NCBI RefSeq assembly: GCF_041262565.1
Contig: NZ_JBGCCJ010000001.1
Span: forward strand, 4,092,001-4,156,000
Source: Leifsonia sp. EB41
Lineage (GTDB): Bacteria; Actinomycetota; Actinomycetes; Actinomycetales; Microbacteriaceae
Length of the DNA: 64,000 nt
Direction of reading: 5' to 3'
Shown: in pieces, positions 44,164-54,278 of the stretch
How the letters are laid out: the number at the start of each line of letters is the position of its first letter
Position numbering within the stretch: the first letter of the stretch is position 1
Position numbers and translations under genes: made by a program
Notes under the pieces: model-generated
What the model was told of the DNA's origin: nothing
Databases searched by the model: none
The model's input: the letters and a program-made list of their open reading frames with translations, nothing else

Positions 44164-45234
44164 CTAGTTCACCGTCTTCTGCCAGTGGCCGGTGAGGGCA
44201 TGCAGCTGGAACCCGAACGCCCGGTTGATCGCCAGCATCGGCGCGTTCTCGTCGGCGTTCCACGTCAGCAGCCGGTGGATGTGCGGCGCGTGGTGGGCGA
44301 GCTCGTGGATGTTCTGGAGCTTCACCAGCGTGCCGAGGCGGTTGCCGCGGTGGGGGATGGCGACCAGCGTGTCGTACTGCTCGGCCTTGTCGCCGTCGGC
44401 CGGGACCGCGATCTCGGTGTACGCGGCCAGCTCGCCCGTGTCGATGTGCTCGGCCGCCGTGACCAGGAGCGGCTCGCCGCGTTCGGCCAGCTCGCGCTCC
44501 TGGGCGCGCACGCGGGCGCCCGTCCACTCCTCGCGGTCGACCGCGATACCGCTCTGCGGGATGTCCGTCGACATGCGCGCCTTCAGCGCCGCGAACGGCT
44601 CCAGGAGGTCGTCGGGCGCGTGTCCCAGCCAGGACACCGCGCGGTAGCCGGTGGCGGAGGCCGCCGTGCTCGCGAGGCCGGCCTCCCTGGCCCGCGGCAA
44701 CGGGAGCACGAGTTCGCTGGAGCGCTCCACCTGCCCCAATCGGTAGCCGTGCCGGAGGGCGAAGCGCACGTCGCGTGACTCCGCGGGCAGCCCAGCGGTA
44801 CCGGAGCGGGCGCGGATGACCGACACGCTGTCGCCGAGGGTGCTCGCCGGGTGCTCGGTGTACGTGCTGATGACGCGCCGGCCGCCTTCCGCCGCCAGCT
44901 CCTCGCCGGCCGCGAGCAGCGCAGAGCCGATGCCGCGGCCGCGCGCAGCCGGCGCCACGTCGACCAGGAGGCTCATCGTCTCGGCCTCCTCGTCGAGCGG
45001 GAAGTCGGCCTGGACGCGCCCGACCACCACGCCGTCCTCGATCGCGACGAGCAGGATCTTCTCCTGGTACTCCTGCGCGCGGAACGCCGCGAGGGCCTCT
45101 TCGGCCGTCTCCACGAAGTCGTCCGCCCTCCAGAGAGCGACGCTGATCCCGTTCAGGACGCCGACGAGCTCCTCGAACAGCAGCGACTCCGGAGTGCCGA
45201 GTGCCGGGGGAGGAGAGAGCCGCTCGATGCGCAC
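44164..45234 (-). CDS. GNAT family N-acetyltransferase, two-domain
   Basis: This 356-residue enzyme has a GNAT domain at about residues 40-180, with the acetyl-CoA loop VDVAPAARGRGIGSALL. A second GNAT-like half (about 195-356) has TYTEIAVPADGDKAEQYDTLV followed by a degenerate loop (PHRGNRLGTLVKLQNI). The double-GNAT layout is seen in actinobacterial mycothiol synthase-like proteins and others, but the substrate is not evident. The GTG start is set by a perfect AGGAGG 5 bases upstream; an upstream ATG 13 codons earlier precedes that site. It converges with mutM. Confidence 0.88.
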   Translation of the reverse strand: MRIERLSPPPALGTPESLLFEELVGVLNGISVALWRADDFVETAEEALAAFRAQEYQEKILLVAIEDGVVVGRVQADFPLDEEAETMSLLVDVAPAARGRGIGSALLAAGEELAAEGGRRVISTYTEHPASTLGDSVSVIRARSGTAGLPAESRDVRFALRHGYRLGQVERSSELVLPLPRAREAGLASTAASATGYRAVSWLGHAPDDLLEPFAALKARMSTDIPQSGIAVDREEWTGARVRAQERELAERGEPLLVTAAEHIDTGELAAYTEIAVPADGDKAEQYDTLVAIPHRGNRLGTLVKLQNIHELAHHAPHIHRLLTWNADENAPMLAINRAFGFQLHALTGHWQKTVN

Positions 45235-45459
45235 CGCTGCCTCCTGGTGTCGTCGATTCGGATATGCGGCCAACCGCCCACACTAACCCGGCTGCGGATC
45301 GCTGTGAAGAGCGCCGAACGGTTTGGTTTCGATCGTGTAAATCTGGGCCCGAATGGCGGGTGCAAATGCTTGCATCGCATGTAGTCTCAGCACACATATT
45401 CGTGGTGCGACGAGGCAATCACGCCGCGTTCGACACGGATTCACGTCGAGAGGCAGAAG
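45235..45459. other. Regulatory stretch between the acetyltransferase and livK
   Basis: This divergent intergenic region should hold promoters for both sides. Visible elements: TAAATC near 45338 and a palindromic TGCAA-ATGC-TTGCA (45361-45374), a possible operator. No tRNA or gene is seen. Assignments are weak. Confidence 0.35.
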
Positions 45460-46680
45460 ATGCTAGGAAAGAAAGTCACGATCGGTGCGGCTGTTGCAGC
45501 GTCAGTCGCACTGTTCCTCGTTGGGTGTGCCAACCAGCCGTCAACCGGTGGCTCAACCAACACCAACTCGAAGGTGAACATCCCGGCTATCACCTCGGTT
45601 TCCACCCCGAAGGACGCGGTTCTCCCCGCGGGTGACGGCAAGGCCACCTGCCCGTCAGGGCTCACCATCGCGTACGTCGGAGCCGAGACCGGCCCGAACG
45701 CCCAGCTCGGTATCAACATCTTCAACGGCATCCAGCTGGCCATCAACCAGCACAACACGGCCAACAAGGGATGCCAGGTCGGCTTCAAGAAGTTCGACAC
45801 CGAGGGCGACCCGAACAAGGCGACCGGCCCGGTCACCCAGGCGGTCAACGAGGCCGACATCATCGGCGTCGTCGGCCTCCCGTTCTCGGGTGAGTCCAAG
45901 GCCACCGGCAACATCTTCGAGCAGCAGGGCCTGGTGCACATCACCCCGTCCGCGACCAACCCGGCGCTGACCCAGAACGGCTGGAAGACCTTCTTCCGCG
46001 GCCTCGGCAACGACGCCGTGCAGGGCCCGGCGGCGGCGAAGTTCATGACCGACAAGCTGCAGGCCAAGAAGGTCTACCTGGTCCAGGACGACTCCGACTA
46101 CGGAATCGGCCTCGGCACGACGACCTCCAAGGCACTCGGCAGCGCGCTGATCGGCACCGACAAGGTGACGACCGGCCAGAAGGACTTCTCCGCGGTGATC
46201 TCCAAGATCCTCAACGCGAAGCCCGACGCCGTGTACTACTCGGGCTACTACGCCGAGGGCGCCCCGTTCGACCAGCAGCTGGTCAACAAGGGCTACACCG
46301 GCACGTTCGTCGGCCCCGACGGTGTGAAGGACGACCAGTTCATCAAGCTGGCCGGCGACGCGTCCAGCAACGCGTACTTCACCTGCCCCTGCATCCCGGG
46401 CGAGCTGATCCCGTCGTTCGAGTCGGCCTACAAGTCGCTCGCGAGCGCCGAGCCCGGCACCTACTCGATCGAGGGCTATGACGCCACCACCGTCCTGCTC
46501 TCCGGCATCGACAAGGGCAACACGGCCCGCGCGAAGCTGCTCGACTACGTGAAGAACTACGACGCCGACGGCCTGAGCAAGCACTACAAGTGGGACTCCA
46601 CCGGTGAGCTCCAGGCGCCGACCGTCTACGGGTACAAGGTCGAGGGCGGCAAGATCGTCCCGATCGGAACCATCGGATAA
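45460..46680 (+). CDS. livK: Branched-chain amino-acid ABC transporter substrate-binding lipoprotein
   Basis: This 406-residue periplasmic-binding-type lipoprotein would capture Leu/Ile/Val outside the cell. The signal peptide MLGKKVTIGAAVAASVALFL ends in the lipobox LVGC (Cys23). The mature part has the Leu/Ile/Val-binding fold: LTIAYVGAETGPNAQLGINI, IIGVVGLPFSGESKATG, GLVHITPSATNPALT, KKVYLVQDDSDYGIGL and YDATTVLLSGID. A Ser/Thr/Asn-rich linker follows the anchor. GAGAGGCAG precedes the ATG. A strong terminator separates it from the permease genes, so it is probably made in excess. Confidence 0.92.
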   Translation: MLGKKVTIGAAVAASVALFLVGCANQPSTGGSTNTNSKVNIPAITSVSTPKDAVLPAGDGKATCPSGLTIAYVGAETGPNAQLGINIFNGIQLAINQHNTANKGCQVGFKKFDTEGDPNKATGPVTQAVNEADIIGVVGLPFSGESKATGNIFEQQGLVHITPSATNPALTQNGWKTFFRGLGNDAVQGPAAAKFMTDKLQAKKVYLVQDDSDYGIGLGTTTSKALGSALIGTDKVTTGQKDFSAVISKILNAKPDAVYYSGYYAEGAPFDQQLVNKGYTGTFVGPDGVKDDQFIKLAGDASSNAYFTCPCIPGELIPSFESAYKSLASAEPGTYSIEGYDATTVLLSGIDKGNTARAKLLDYVKNYDADGLSKHYKWDSTGELQAPTVYGYKVEGGKIVPIGTIG

Positions 46681-46691
46681 CGCGACACGCG

Positions 46692-46730
46692 AAGGTGCCG
46701 CGGGCCACCGTGGCCCGCGGCACCTTTGTT
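46692..46730 (+). terminator. Intrinsic terminator after livK
   Basis: AAGGTGCCGCGGGCCAC and its exact complement form a stem of up to 17 bp with a minimal loop, followed by TTTGTTT. Partial read-through here would set livK above livHMGF. Confidence 0.85.
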
Positions 46731-46796
46731 TCGACTTACGCTCGTAAGAACTGAGCCGGACCAACGACGATCCGGCACTGACACCTGGAAGCTCGA

Positions 46797-47807
46797 ATGC
46801 TCGAAACCCTCCTCCTCGTCCATCCCGTCCTCGACAACTCCTGGATCAACTTCGACGTCGGCGCCCTCGTCCAGAACTTCTGGAGCGCCACCTTCGACGG
46901 CCTCACCTTCGGCGCCATCTACGGCCTGATCGCCGTCGGCTACACGCTGGTCTACGGCGTGCTCAACCTGATCAACTTCGCCCACTCCGAGGTGTTCATC
47001 GTCGGCGCGTACGGCGTCGTGATCACCCTGACCTCGCTCGGCTTCGGCCCGAGCGCCCCCAACCTGAGCCCGGTCGCGATCATCGGCGACCTCCTGCTCG
47101 CCCTCCTCGTCGGTATGGCGGCGTCCGCGTTCACCGCGTGGGTGCTCGAACGCGTCGCCTACAGACCGCTGCGAAAACGGAACGCGCCACGCCTCGTGTT
47201 CCTCATCACGGCGATCGGCGCCTCGTTCACGATCCAGTACCTGATCTTCCTGATCCGGGGCGCGAACGCGGAGCCGGCGGTGACGATGTTCATCCCGACG
47301 CCGATCTTCGACGTCTTCGGGACGATTGTGAACAGCCAGCAGATCATCATCGTCGTCGCCTCGGTGATCCTGATGATCGCCACCGACTGGTTCATCCGGC
47401 GCACCCGCACCGGCCGCGGCATCCGCGCCGTCGCGCAGGACGCCGACACCGCCACGCTGATGGGCGTCAACAAGGAGCGGATCATCCAGATCACGTTCAT
47501 CACCGGCGGTGTCCTCGCCGGCGCCGCCGCGCTGTTCTACGTGATGCTGGTGCCCTCCGGCGTGATCTACAACGGCGGCTTCGTGCTCGGCGTCAAGGCG
47601 TTCGCGGCGGCCGTCCTCGGCGGCATCGGCAACGTGCGCGGCGCGCTGCTCGGCGGCCTGCTGCTCGGCGTGATCGGCAACTACGGCCAGATCCTGCTGG
47701 GCGACTCGCAGTGGACCGACGTCGTCGCGTTCGTCGTGCTGGTGCTGGTGCTGCTGATCAAGCCGACCGGCATCCTCGGCACCTCGCTCGGAAGGAGCCG
47801 CGCATGA
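46797..47807 (+). CDS. livH: Branched-chain amino-acid ABC transporter permease (LivH-type)
   Basis: This 336-residue inner-membrane permease has about 8 helices. Typical LivH segments are FGAIYGLIAVGYTLVYGVLN, LINFAHSEVFIVGAYG and, near the end, GGIGNVRGALLGGLLLGVIG. The cytoplasmic EAA-like coupling loop is QDADTATLMGVNKERIIQIT. GGAAG lies 6 bases before the ATG. Overlaps livM by 4 bases. Confidence 0.92.
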   Translation: MLETLLLVHPVLDNSWINFDVGALVQNFWSATFDGLTFGAIYGLIAVGYTLVYGVLNLINFAHSEVFIVGAYGVVITLTSLGFGPSAPNLSPVAIIGDLLLALLVGMAASAFTAWVLERVAYRPLRKRNAPRLVFLITAIGASFTIQYLIFLIRGANAEPAVTMFIPTPIFDVFGTIVNSQQIIIVVASVILMIATDWFIRRTRTGRGIRAVAQDADTATLMGVNKERIIQITFITGGVLAGAAALFYVMLVPSGVIYNGGFVLGVKAFAAAVLGGIGNVRGALLGGLLLGVIGNYGQILLGDSQWTDVVAFVVLVLVLLIKPTGILGTSLGRSRA

Positions 47808-48964
47808 GCACGACGGAAGGTCCCAAGGTCCTGCCCGACGGCCGTTCGGAGCAGGCGGACGACGCCCTCGAAGCGGGACGCGCCGGCCGGAAGAAGGGTC
47901 CGCTGCAGCCGCTGCGCGACTACTGGAACGGCCTCCCGCGGGCCGTGCAGTGGGCGTGGCTGCTCATCGTGGTGGCCCTGGCGTACGCGCTGCCGTACCT
48001 GAACTTCTTCCCGCTCACCACCGAGCCGGGCAACGACTGGCCGCTCGCGTGCTTCGCGATGGCCACCTACGGCCTGATCGCGGTCGGCCTGAACGTGGTG
48101 GTCGGCTACGCCGGCCTCCTCGACCTCGGCTACGTCGCGTTCTTCGCCGTCGGGTCGTACACCGCGGCCATGCTCACCAGCCCCGACTCGCCGTTCATCA
48201 AGATCCCGTACCTGTGGACCGTGCCGGTCGCGATGGCGGTCACGATGACGTTCGGCGTCATCCTCGGCGTGCCGACGCTCCGCCTCCGCGGCGACTACCT
48301 GGCGATCGTCACGCTCGGCTTCGGTGAGATCGTGCGCATCCTCGCCACGATCATCCCGGCGATGAAGGGCCAGGTCGGCTTCCAGAACGTCGGCCACCCG
48401 CCGGGGGAGACCGCCAAGGGAATCCCGATCTTCTCCAACTCGAACGGCGTGCCCTGGTACTGGCTCACGGTGACGATCATCATCGTGATCCTGCTGCTGG
48501 TCGGCAACCTGGAGCGCAGCCGCGTGGGCCGCGCGTGGATCGCCATCCGCGAGGACGAGGACGCCGCCGAGATCATGGGCGTGCCTACCTTCAAATACAA
48601 GGTGTGGGCGTTCGCGATCGGCGCCGGCGTCGGCGGCCTCTCCGGCGCGCTGTTCGCCGGGCAGGTCGGCTTCGTCAACAACCAGAAGTTCGACGTCCAG
48701 ACGTCGATCCTGTTCCTCGCGGCCGTCGTGCTCGGCGGCGCGGGCAACAAGGTCGGCGCGATGATCGGTGGCGCGATCGTGGCGTACATCCCGCTGCGGT
48801 TCACTGCGATCGCCGACTACAAGTACCTGATCTTCGGCATCGCGCTCGTGCTGATCATGATCTTCCGCTCGCAGGGCCTGTTCCCGGCGCGGCAGAAGCT
48901 CCTGGCGTACGGGCGGCTCGCGTACCGAAGAGTGGCGCAGAGCGCGAAGGGAGGCGCGCGATGA
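47804..48964 (+). CDS. livM: Branched-chain amino-acid ABC transporter permease (LivM-type)
   Basis: The 386-residue permease has a long polar N-terminus (about 45 residues) before its helices. Family segments: [40 protein letters not shown], the coupling loop [20 protein letters not shown] and [26 protein letters not shown] precedes the ATG, which sits in the livH stop (ATGA). Forms the channel with LivH. Confidence 0.92.
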   Translation: MSTTEGPKVLPDGRSEQADDALEAGRAGRKKGPLQPLRDYWNGLPRAVQWAWLLIVVALAYALPYLNFFPLTTEPGNDWPLACFAMATYGLIAVGLNVVVGYAGLLDLGYVAFFAVGSYTAAMLTSPDSPFIKIPYLWTVPVAMAVTMTFGVILGVPTLRLRGDYLAIVTLGFGEIVRILATIIPAMKGQVGFQNVGHPPGETAKGIPIFSNSNGVPWYWLTVTIIIVILLLVGNLERSRVGRAWIAIREDEDAAEIMGVPTFKYKVWAFAIGAGVGGLSGALFAGQVGFVNNQKFDVQTSILFLAAVVLGGAGNKVGAMIGGAIVAYIPLRFTAIADYKYLIFGIALVLIMIFRSQGLFPARQKLLAYGRLAYRRVAQSAKGGAR

Positions 48965-49875
48965 GCGACGAGAACACGACGGCGGTCCCGGAGGAGGAGC
49001 CGGCCCTCGGCGCCAACGAGGACGAGCTGGAGGCGGCGGGCATCGACCTCGACGTCGCGGAGGCAGCGGCCCCCGACCGCGAGATCGCGGTCGAGGTCGG
49101 CGAGAACATCGTGGAGGTGCGCAACCTCACGGTGAAGTTCGGCGGCCTCCTCGCCCTCGACGACGTCTCGTTCGACATCCGCCGCGGCGAGATCCTCGGC
49201 CTGATCGGGCCGAACGGCGCGGGCAAGACCACGTGCTTCAACGCGATGACCGGCGTCTACAAGCCGACCAGCGGCGACGTGCTGCTGGAGGGCCAGTCGA
49301 TCAAGGGCCAGAAGCAGCACAGGATCACCCGGCTGGGTCTGGCGCGCACCTTCCAGAACATCCGCCTGTTCGGCGAGATGACGGCGCTGGAGAACGTGGT
49401 CGTCGGCCTCGACGCGCGGCACCGCACGTCGGTGCCCGGCGCGCTGCTGCGGCTGCCGCGGCACACGCGGGAGGAGAAGTCCTCGATCGAGCGCGGCATG
49501 GCCCTGCTCGAGTTCGTGGGCATCGCCGACCACGCCGCCGACCTCTCCCGGTCGCTGCCCTACGGGTCGCAGCGCCGCCTGGAGATCGCGCGTGCCCTCG
49601 CCACCGACCCCAAGGTGCTCTGCCTGGACGAGCCGGCCGCCGGCTTCAACCCGGCGGAGAAGGAGGACCTGATGGACCTCATCCGGACCATCCGGGCCGA
49701 CGGGTACACGGTCCTCCTCATCGAACACGACATGAAGCTGGTCATGGGCGTGACGGATCGCATCGTGGTGCTGGAGTTCGGCCGCAAGCTGGCCGACGAC
49801 GTGCCCCAGGAGATCCGGAACGACCCGCGCGTGATCGCCGCCTACCTCGGGGAGCCCGAAGATGACGTTGCTTGA
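48961..49875 (+). CDS. livG: Branched-chain amino-acid ABC transporter ATP-binding protein LivG
   Basis: The 304-residue ATPase has Walker [10 protein letters not shown], signature [13 protein letters not shown] (the YGxQ form typical of LivG), Walker [14 protein letters not shown] and H-loop [11 protein letters not shown]. An acidic, Glu/Asp/Ala-rich N-terminal extension of about 45 residues precedes the usual start [19 protein letters not shown]; its role is unknown. The ATG lies in the livM stop (4-base overlap), so the extension is probably genuine. Confidence 0.93.
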   Translation: MSDENTTAVPEEEPALGANEDELEAAGIDLDVAEAAAPDREIAVEVGENIVEVRNLTVKFGGLLALDDVSFDIRRGEILGLIGPNGAGKTTCFNAMTGVYKPTSGDVLLEGQSIKGQKQHRITRLGLARTFQNIRLFGEMTALENVVVGLDARHRTSVPGALLRLPRHTREEKSSIERGMALLEFVGIADHAADLSRSLPYGSQRRLEIARALATDPKVLCLDEPAAGFNPAEKEDLMDLIRTIRADGYTVLLIEHDMKLVMGVTDRIVVLEFGRKLADDVPQEIRNDPRVIAAYLGEPEDDVA

Positions 49876-50575
49876 ACTGAAGAACATCAGCGTCTCGTAC
49901 GGGCGCATCGAGGCGATCCACGACATGTCGTTCTCCGTGGAGGAGGGCGAGATCGTCAGCCTCATCGGCGCGAACGGCGCGGGCAAGTCGACCACGATGA
50001 AGACGATCTCGGGCATCCTGAACCCGTCGACGGGCTCCATCCTGTTCGACGGCCAGGACATCACCAAGATGAAGGCGCACATCCGCGTCGTCCGCGGCAT
50101 CTCGCAGGCTCCGGAGGGCCGCGGGATCTTCCCGGGCATGACGGTGATGGAGAACCTCGACATGGGCGCGTTCGGCCGCAAGGACCGGTCCAACATGGGC
50201 CCGGACTTCGACCGGGTGTTCTCGCTGTTCCCGCGCCTGGCCGAGCGCAAGACGCAGGCCGGCGGCACGATGTCCGGCGGCGAGCAGCAGATGCTCGCCA
50301 TCGGGCGCGCGCTGATGTCGAACCCGCGGCTGCTGCTGCTGGACGAGCCCTCGATGGGGCTGGCCCCGCAGTTCATCCGGCAGATCTTCTCGATCATCAC
50401 GGAGATCAACAAGCAGGGAACCACTGTCCTGCTCGTGGAGCAGAACGCCAACCAGGCGCTGGCCCGCGCGAACCGCGCCTTCGTGCTGGAGACCGGCAGC
50501 ATCACGCGCTCCGGCACCGGCCGCGAGCTGTTGGCCGACCCCGCCATCAAGGAGGCCTACCTCGGCGTCGGCTGA
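49862..50575 (+). CDS. livF: Branched-chain amino-acid ABC transporter ATP-binding protein LivF
   Basis: The 237-residue second ATPase of the system has Walker A GANGAGKST, signature MSGGEQQMLAIGRALM, Walker B LLLLDEPSMGLAP and the H-loop-equivalent LLVEQNANQAL. Length is standard. It starts 14 bases inside livG. With livKHMG it completes a five-component importer. Confidence 0.94.
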   Translation: MTLLELKNISVSYGRIEAIHDMSFSVEEGEIVSLIGANGAGKSTTMKTISGILNPSTGSILFDGQDITKMKAHIRVVRGISQAPEGRGIFPGMTVMENLDMGAFGRKDRSNMGPDFDRVFSLFPRLAERKTQAGGTMSGGEQQMLAIGRALMSNPRLLLLDEPSMGLAPQFIRQIFSIITEINKQGTTVLLVEQNANQALARANRAFVLETGSITRSGTGRELLADPAIKEAYLGVG

Positions 50576-50590
50576 CGCCGGGCAGCCCCC

Positions 50591-50644
50591 GAGTACGCGA
50601 AAGTCCGCCGTTTCCGCCCGGAACGGCGGACTTTTCGCGTACTC
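50591..50644. terminator. Long inverted repeat after the liv operon
   Basis: GAGTACGCGAAA-GTCCGCCGTT is mirrored by AACGGCGGAC-TTTTCGCGTACTC with one extra base in the right arm and a 9-base loop. The arms are about 22 bp. The TTTT lies within the right arm. It separates livF from smc. Confidence 0.75.
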
Positions 50645-50693
50645 GACGGCTTGGGAAAGAAGGGTGGCGCGGGGGGTCGGGTAGATTCACAGC

Positions 50694-53600
50694 GTGTATC
50701 TGAAGAGTCTGACGCTCAAGGGCTTCAAGTCGTTCGCAACGGCGACGACTTTCGCCTTCGAGCCGGGCGTCACCTGCGTCGTCGGGCCGAACGGCTCCGG
50801 CAAGTCGAACGTGGTCGACGCCCTTGCCTGGGTGATGGGCGAGCAGGGCGCCAAGACGCTTCGCGGCGGCAAGATGGAGGACGTCATCTTCGCCGGGACC
50901 TCCACCCGCGGCCCGCTCGGCCGCGCCGAGGTGCAGCTCACGATCGACAACACCGACGGCGCCCTGCCGATCGAGTACACCGAGGTCACCATCTCTCGCA
51001 CGCTATTCCGCAACGGCGGCAGCGAGTACGCCATCAACGGCCAGTCCTGCCGGCTGCTCGACGTGCAGGAGCTGCTCAGCGACTCCGGCCTCGGCCGCGA
51101 GATGCACGTCATCGTCGGCCAGGGCCAGCTCGACGCCGTGCTGCGCGCCACCCCGGAGGAGCGCCGCGGCTTCATCGAGGAGGCCGCCGGCATCCTCAAG
51201 CACCGTCGCCGCAAGGAGAAGACCCTCCGCAAGCTGGAGGCCATGCAGACCAACCTCACCCGGCTGAGCGACCTCGCCGGGGAGGTGCGGCGGCAGCTCA
51301 AGCCGCTCGGCCACCAGGCCGAGATCGCGCGCGAGGCGCAGTCCATCGCCGCCATCGTCCGCGACGCCCGCGCGCGCCTGCTGGCCGACGACGTGGTCGG
51401 GCTGCGTCGTTCGCTCGACGACCACACCCGCACGGAGGCCTCGCGTCACAGCGAGCAGATCGTCCTGCAGGAGCAGCTCGAGCAGAAGCAGCTCCGCCGC
51501 ACCCGCCTGGAGCAGGCCCAGATCGGCGACGCCGTCGACGTCGCGCGCAGCACAGCCTTCGCGCTGGAGCAGGCTCAGGACCGCCTGCGCAGTCTCTACT
51601 CGCTCGCGACCCAGCGGGTCGCCCTCCTCGGCAGCCAGGCCGAGACCACAGCCGACGGACCGCGCGTCAGCCCGCAGATGGTGCAGGACGCCGCCGACGA
51701 GGTCGAGCGGCTGCGTGCCGCCGTCGTGGAGGCCGAAGCGGCCTGGCAGGCGGCGCAGTCCGCGACCCGTGCCGCGCGCGGCCGGCTGGACTCGGTGGAC
51801 GACGAGATCGCGGCGCAGGGCGCGCTCGTCTCCAAGCACGACCTGGAGATCAGCAAGCTGAACGGCCAGGCCGAGGCCGCCGCCCAGCGCCTCGCGGCCG
51901 TGCGCGGAGAGGTCCTCCGCCAGCAGAACGCACTCGACGCCGCCACCGAGCGCCGCGAGAAGGCACAGGCCGAGTTCGCCGCGCGGGAGGCCGAGGCCGC
52001 CGCCACGGACCTCGGCGAGGGCGCCCTGGACGAGGCCTACGAACTCGCCCAGGCCGACGTCTTCGAGGCGGAGGGGCTCATCGAGACCCTGCGCGACGAC
52101 CTCCACGCACTGGAGCGCGAGCGCGACGCCCTCGCGGCCCGCACCTCCGCGCTGTCGCTCGCCCTCGACCAGAAGGACGGGTCGGCAGCGCTCGTCGCCG
52201 CGCGCCTCCCCGGCGTCCGCGGCCTCGTCGCCGAGCACATCCGTGTCCATCCCGGCAACGAGGCGGCCATCGCCGCCGCCCTCGGCACGCTGGCCGACGC
52301 GGTGCTCGCCGAGAGCAGGGACACCGCCTTCGACGCGGTCGCCCATGCCGCCGCCGACGACCTCGGCCGGGTGGAGGTCATCGTCGCCGACGCCACGGCT
52401 CCAGCGGTCGACCTGACCGGCGTCGCCGGAGTCGTCCCCGCTCAGTCGGTCGTGGAGGCGCCGAGCGGCGTGCTCGGCCTGCTTGCGTTCACCGCCATCG
52501 CGGAGGACGTGGAGTCAGCGCGCGCCGCGGCCGACGCGTTCCGCGCGCGGAAGCTCGGCGGCCCCGTCACCCTGATCACCCGCACCGGAGAAGTGCTCAC
52601 CGACTTCGTCCTGCGCGGCGGCTCCGGCGCCACGCAGAGCCGCATCGAGCTGATCGCGGACCGTGACGCCGCGGAGGACCGCCTCGGCGAGGTCACCTCC
52701 CTGATCGACCGCGCTCGGTTCGCGCTGGCCGAGCAGCGCGGTGTCCTCCAGGTCGCCAAGGAGCAATCCCAGACCGCGCTCACCGCTCTGCGCGAGTTCG
52801 ACTCCCAGCTCGCCGCCCAGACCGAGGGGCTGAACCGGGTCAAGGTGCAGTTCGAGGCCTCCGTGGCGGAGTCCGACCGGCTGAGCCGCGCGCTGGAGCA
52901 GGCCGCCGAGCGCGTCGCCGAGGCAGAGTCCGCGGCGGAGACCGCGAAGTCGGAGCTGGAGGTCGCACGCTCGCGGCCGCGGCCGATCCTCGACGTCTCC
53001 GCACGAGACGCGCTCTCCGTCGAACTGGACGCCGCCCGCGAGACGGAGGTCGAGGCGCGCCTGGCAGTCGAGACCGCGAAGGAGCGCGTCCGTGCGGAGC
53101 AGGCCAGAGGAGAGGCACTCGCCCGGCAGCTAGACGCCGAGCGCGCCGCTGCGGAGGAGGCCGCGCGCCGTGCCGTCATCCGCCGCCGGCAGCTCGAGGC
53201 GGCGCAGGGGGTCGTGGACGTCCTGCCCGCGGTGCTCGCCTCCGCCGACCGCTCGGTGTCGCAGGCGCGGCTGGAGCTCGCCGCCGCCGAGGCGCAGCGT
53301 GCGAGCCAGAACGAGGAGCTCGCGACCGTGCGCCGCGAGGAGGCCGCCCTGCGCGAGCGCCTGCACGGCATCACCGAGTCGGTGCACGGCCTGGAGCTGC
53401 AGATCTACGAGAAGAAGCTGCACCTGTCGAGCCTCCTGGAGCGGGCGGGCAGCGAGCTCGGCCTGGTCGAGGACGTACTCGTGGCCGAGTACGGGCCGGA
53501 CGTGCCGGTGCCGCCCGACACCCGAGACGAGGACGGCGCCCGCGACGAGGACGACACGCGCGAGGAGCAGGCCGACGGCGAGGATCCCGAAGAGCGCCCT

Positions 53601-54278
53601 GGCACCCCCTACGTCCGCGAGCAGCAGCAGAAGCGCCTCGCCTCCGCCGAGCGCAAGCTCGGCCAGCTCGGCCGGGTCAACCCGCTCGCGCTGGAGGAGT
53701 TCGCGGCCCTGGAGCAGCGGCACAAGTTCCTCACCGAGCAGCTCACCGACCTCACCAACACCCGCAAGGACCTCGTGACGATCATCGAGGAGATCGACGA
53801 GAAGATGCAGACCATCTTCGAGTCGGCCTTCGCGGACACCGAGGCCGCCTTCGAGCGGGTGTTCCCGATCCTGTTCCCCGGCGGCTCCGGCCACATCTCG
53901 CTGACCAACCCGGACGACCTCCTCACCACGGGCATCGAGGTGTCGGTCAAGCCGGCCGGAAAGAAGATCGAGCGGCTCTCGCTGCTGTCCGGCGGCGAGC
54001 GGTCGCTGGCCGCGGTGGCGCTGCTGATCGCGATCTTCAAGGCCCGCCCCAGCCCGTTCTACATCATGGACGAGGTGGAGGCCGCGCTCGACGACGCCAA
54101 CCTGGGTCGCCTGCTGACGATCTTCGAGGACCTCCGCGAGAACAGCCAACTCATCGTGATCACGCACCAGAAGCGCACGATGGAGATCGCCGACGCCCTC
54201 TACGGCGTCTCGATGCGCCAGGACGGCGTCTCGGCGGTCGTCGGCCAGCGCGTCGTGCAGGAGAAGGCGTCGGCCTAG
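50694..54278 (+). CDS. smc: Chromosome segregation protein SMC
   Basis: SMC forms the coiled-coil ATPase ring that organises and segregates the chromosome. The 1194-residue protein has Walker A CVVGPNGSGKSNVVDALAWV (about residue 32), two long coiled-coils (about 170-500 and 670-1020), a central hinge (about 510-660, LVAEHIRVHPGNEAAIAAAL to LRGGSGATQS), signature LSGGERSLAAVALL and Walker B PFYIMDEVEAALDD. An acidic insert (PPDTRDEDGARDEDDTREEQ) interrupts the second coil. The GTG start lies 6 bases after TAGATT. The kleisin partners scpA/scpB are not in this window. Confidence 0.97.
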   Translation: MYLKSLTLKGFKSFATATTFAFEPGVTCVVGPNGSGKSNVVDALAWVMGEQGAKTLRGGKMEDVIFAGTSTRGPLGRAEVQLTIDNTDGALPIEYTEVTISRTLFRNGGSEYAINGQSCRLLDVQELLSDSGLGREMHVIVGQGQLDAVLRATPEERRGFIEEAAGILKHRRRKEKTLRKLEAMQTNLTRLSDLAGEVRRQLKPLGHQAEIAREAQSIAAIVRDARARLLADDVVGLRRSLDDHTRTEASRHSEQIVLQEQLEQKQLRRTRLEQAQIGDAVDVARSTAFALEQAQDRLRSLYSLATQRVALLGSQAETTADGPRVSPQMVQDAADEVERLRAAVVEAEAAWQAAQSATRAARGRLDSVDDEIAAQGALVSKHDLEISKLNGQAEAAAQRLAAVRGEVLRQQNALDAATERREKAQAEFAAREAEAAATDLGEGALDEAYELAQADVFEAEGLIETLRDDLHALERERDALAARTSALSLALDQKDGSAALVAARLPGVRGLVAEHIRVHPGNEAAIAAALGTLADAVLAESRDTAFDAVAHAAADDLGRVEVIVADATAPAVDLTGVAGVVPAQSVVEAPSGVLGLLAFTAIAEDVESARAAADAFRARKLGGPVTLITRTGEVLTDFVLRGGSGATQSRIELIADRDAAEDRLGEVTSLIDRARFALAEQRGVLQVAKEQSQTALTALREFDSQLAAQTEGLNRVKVQFEASVAESDRLSRALEQAAERVAEAESAAETAKSELEVARSRPRPILDVSARDALSVELDAARETEVEARLAVETAKERVRAEQARGEALARQLDAERAAAEEAARRAVIRRRQLEAAQGVVDVLPAVLASADRSVSQARLELAAAEAQRASQNEELATVRREEAALRERLHGITESVHGLELQIYEKKLHLSSLLERAGSELGLVEDVLVAEYGPDVPVPPDTRDEDGARDEDDTREEQADGEDPEERPGTPYVREQQQKRLASAERKLGQLGRVNPLALEEFAALEQRHKFLTEQLTDLTNTRKDLVTIIEEIDEKMQTIFESAFADTEAAFERVFPILFPGGSGHISLTNPDDLLTTGIEVSVKPAGKKIERLSLLSGGERSLAAVALLIAIFKARPSPFYIMDEVEAALDDANLGRLLTIFEDLRENSQLIVITHQKRTMEIADALYGVSMRQDGVSAVVGQRVVQEKASA

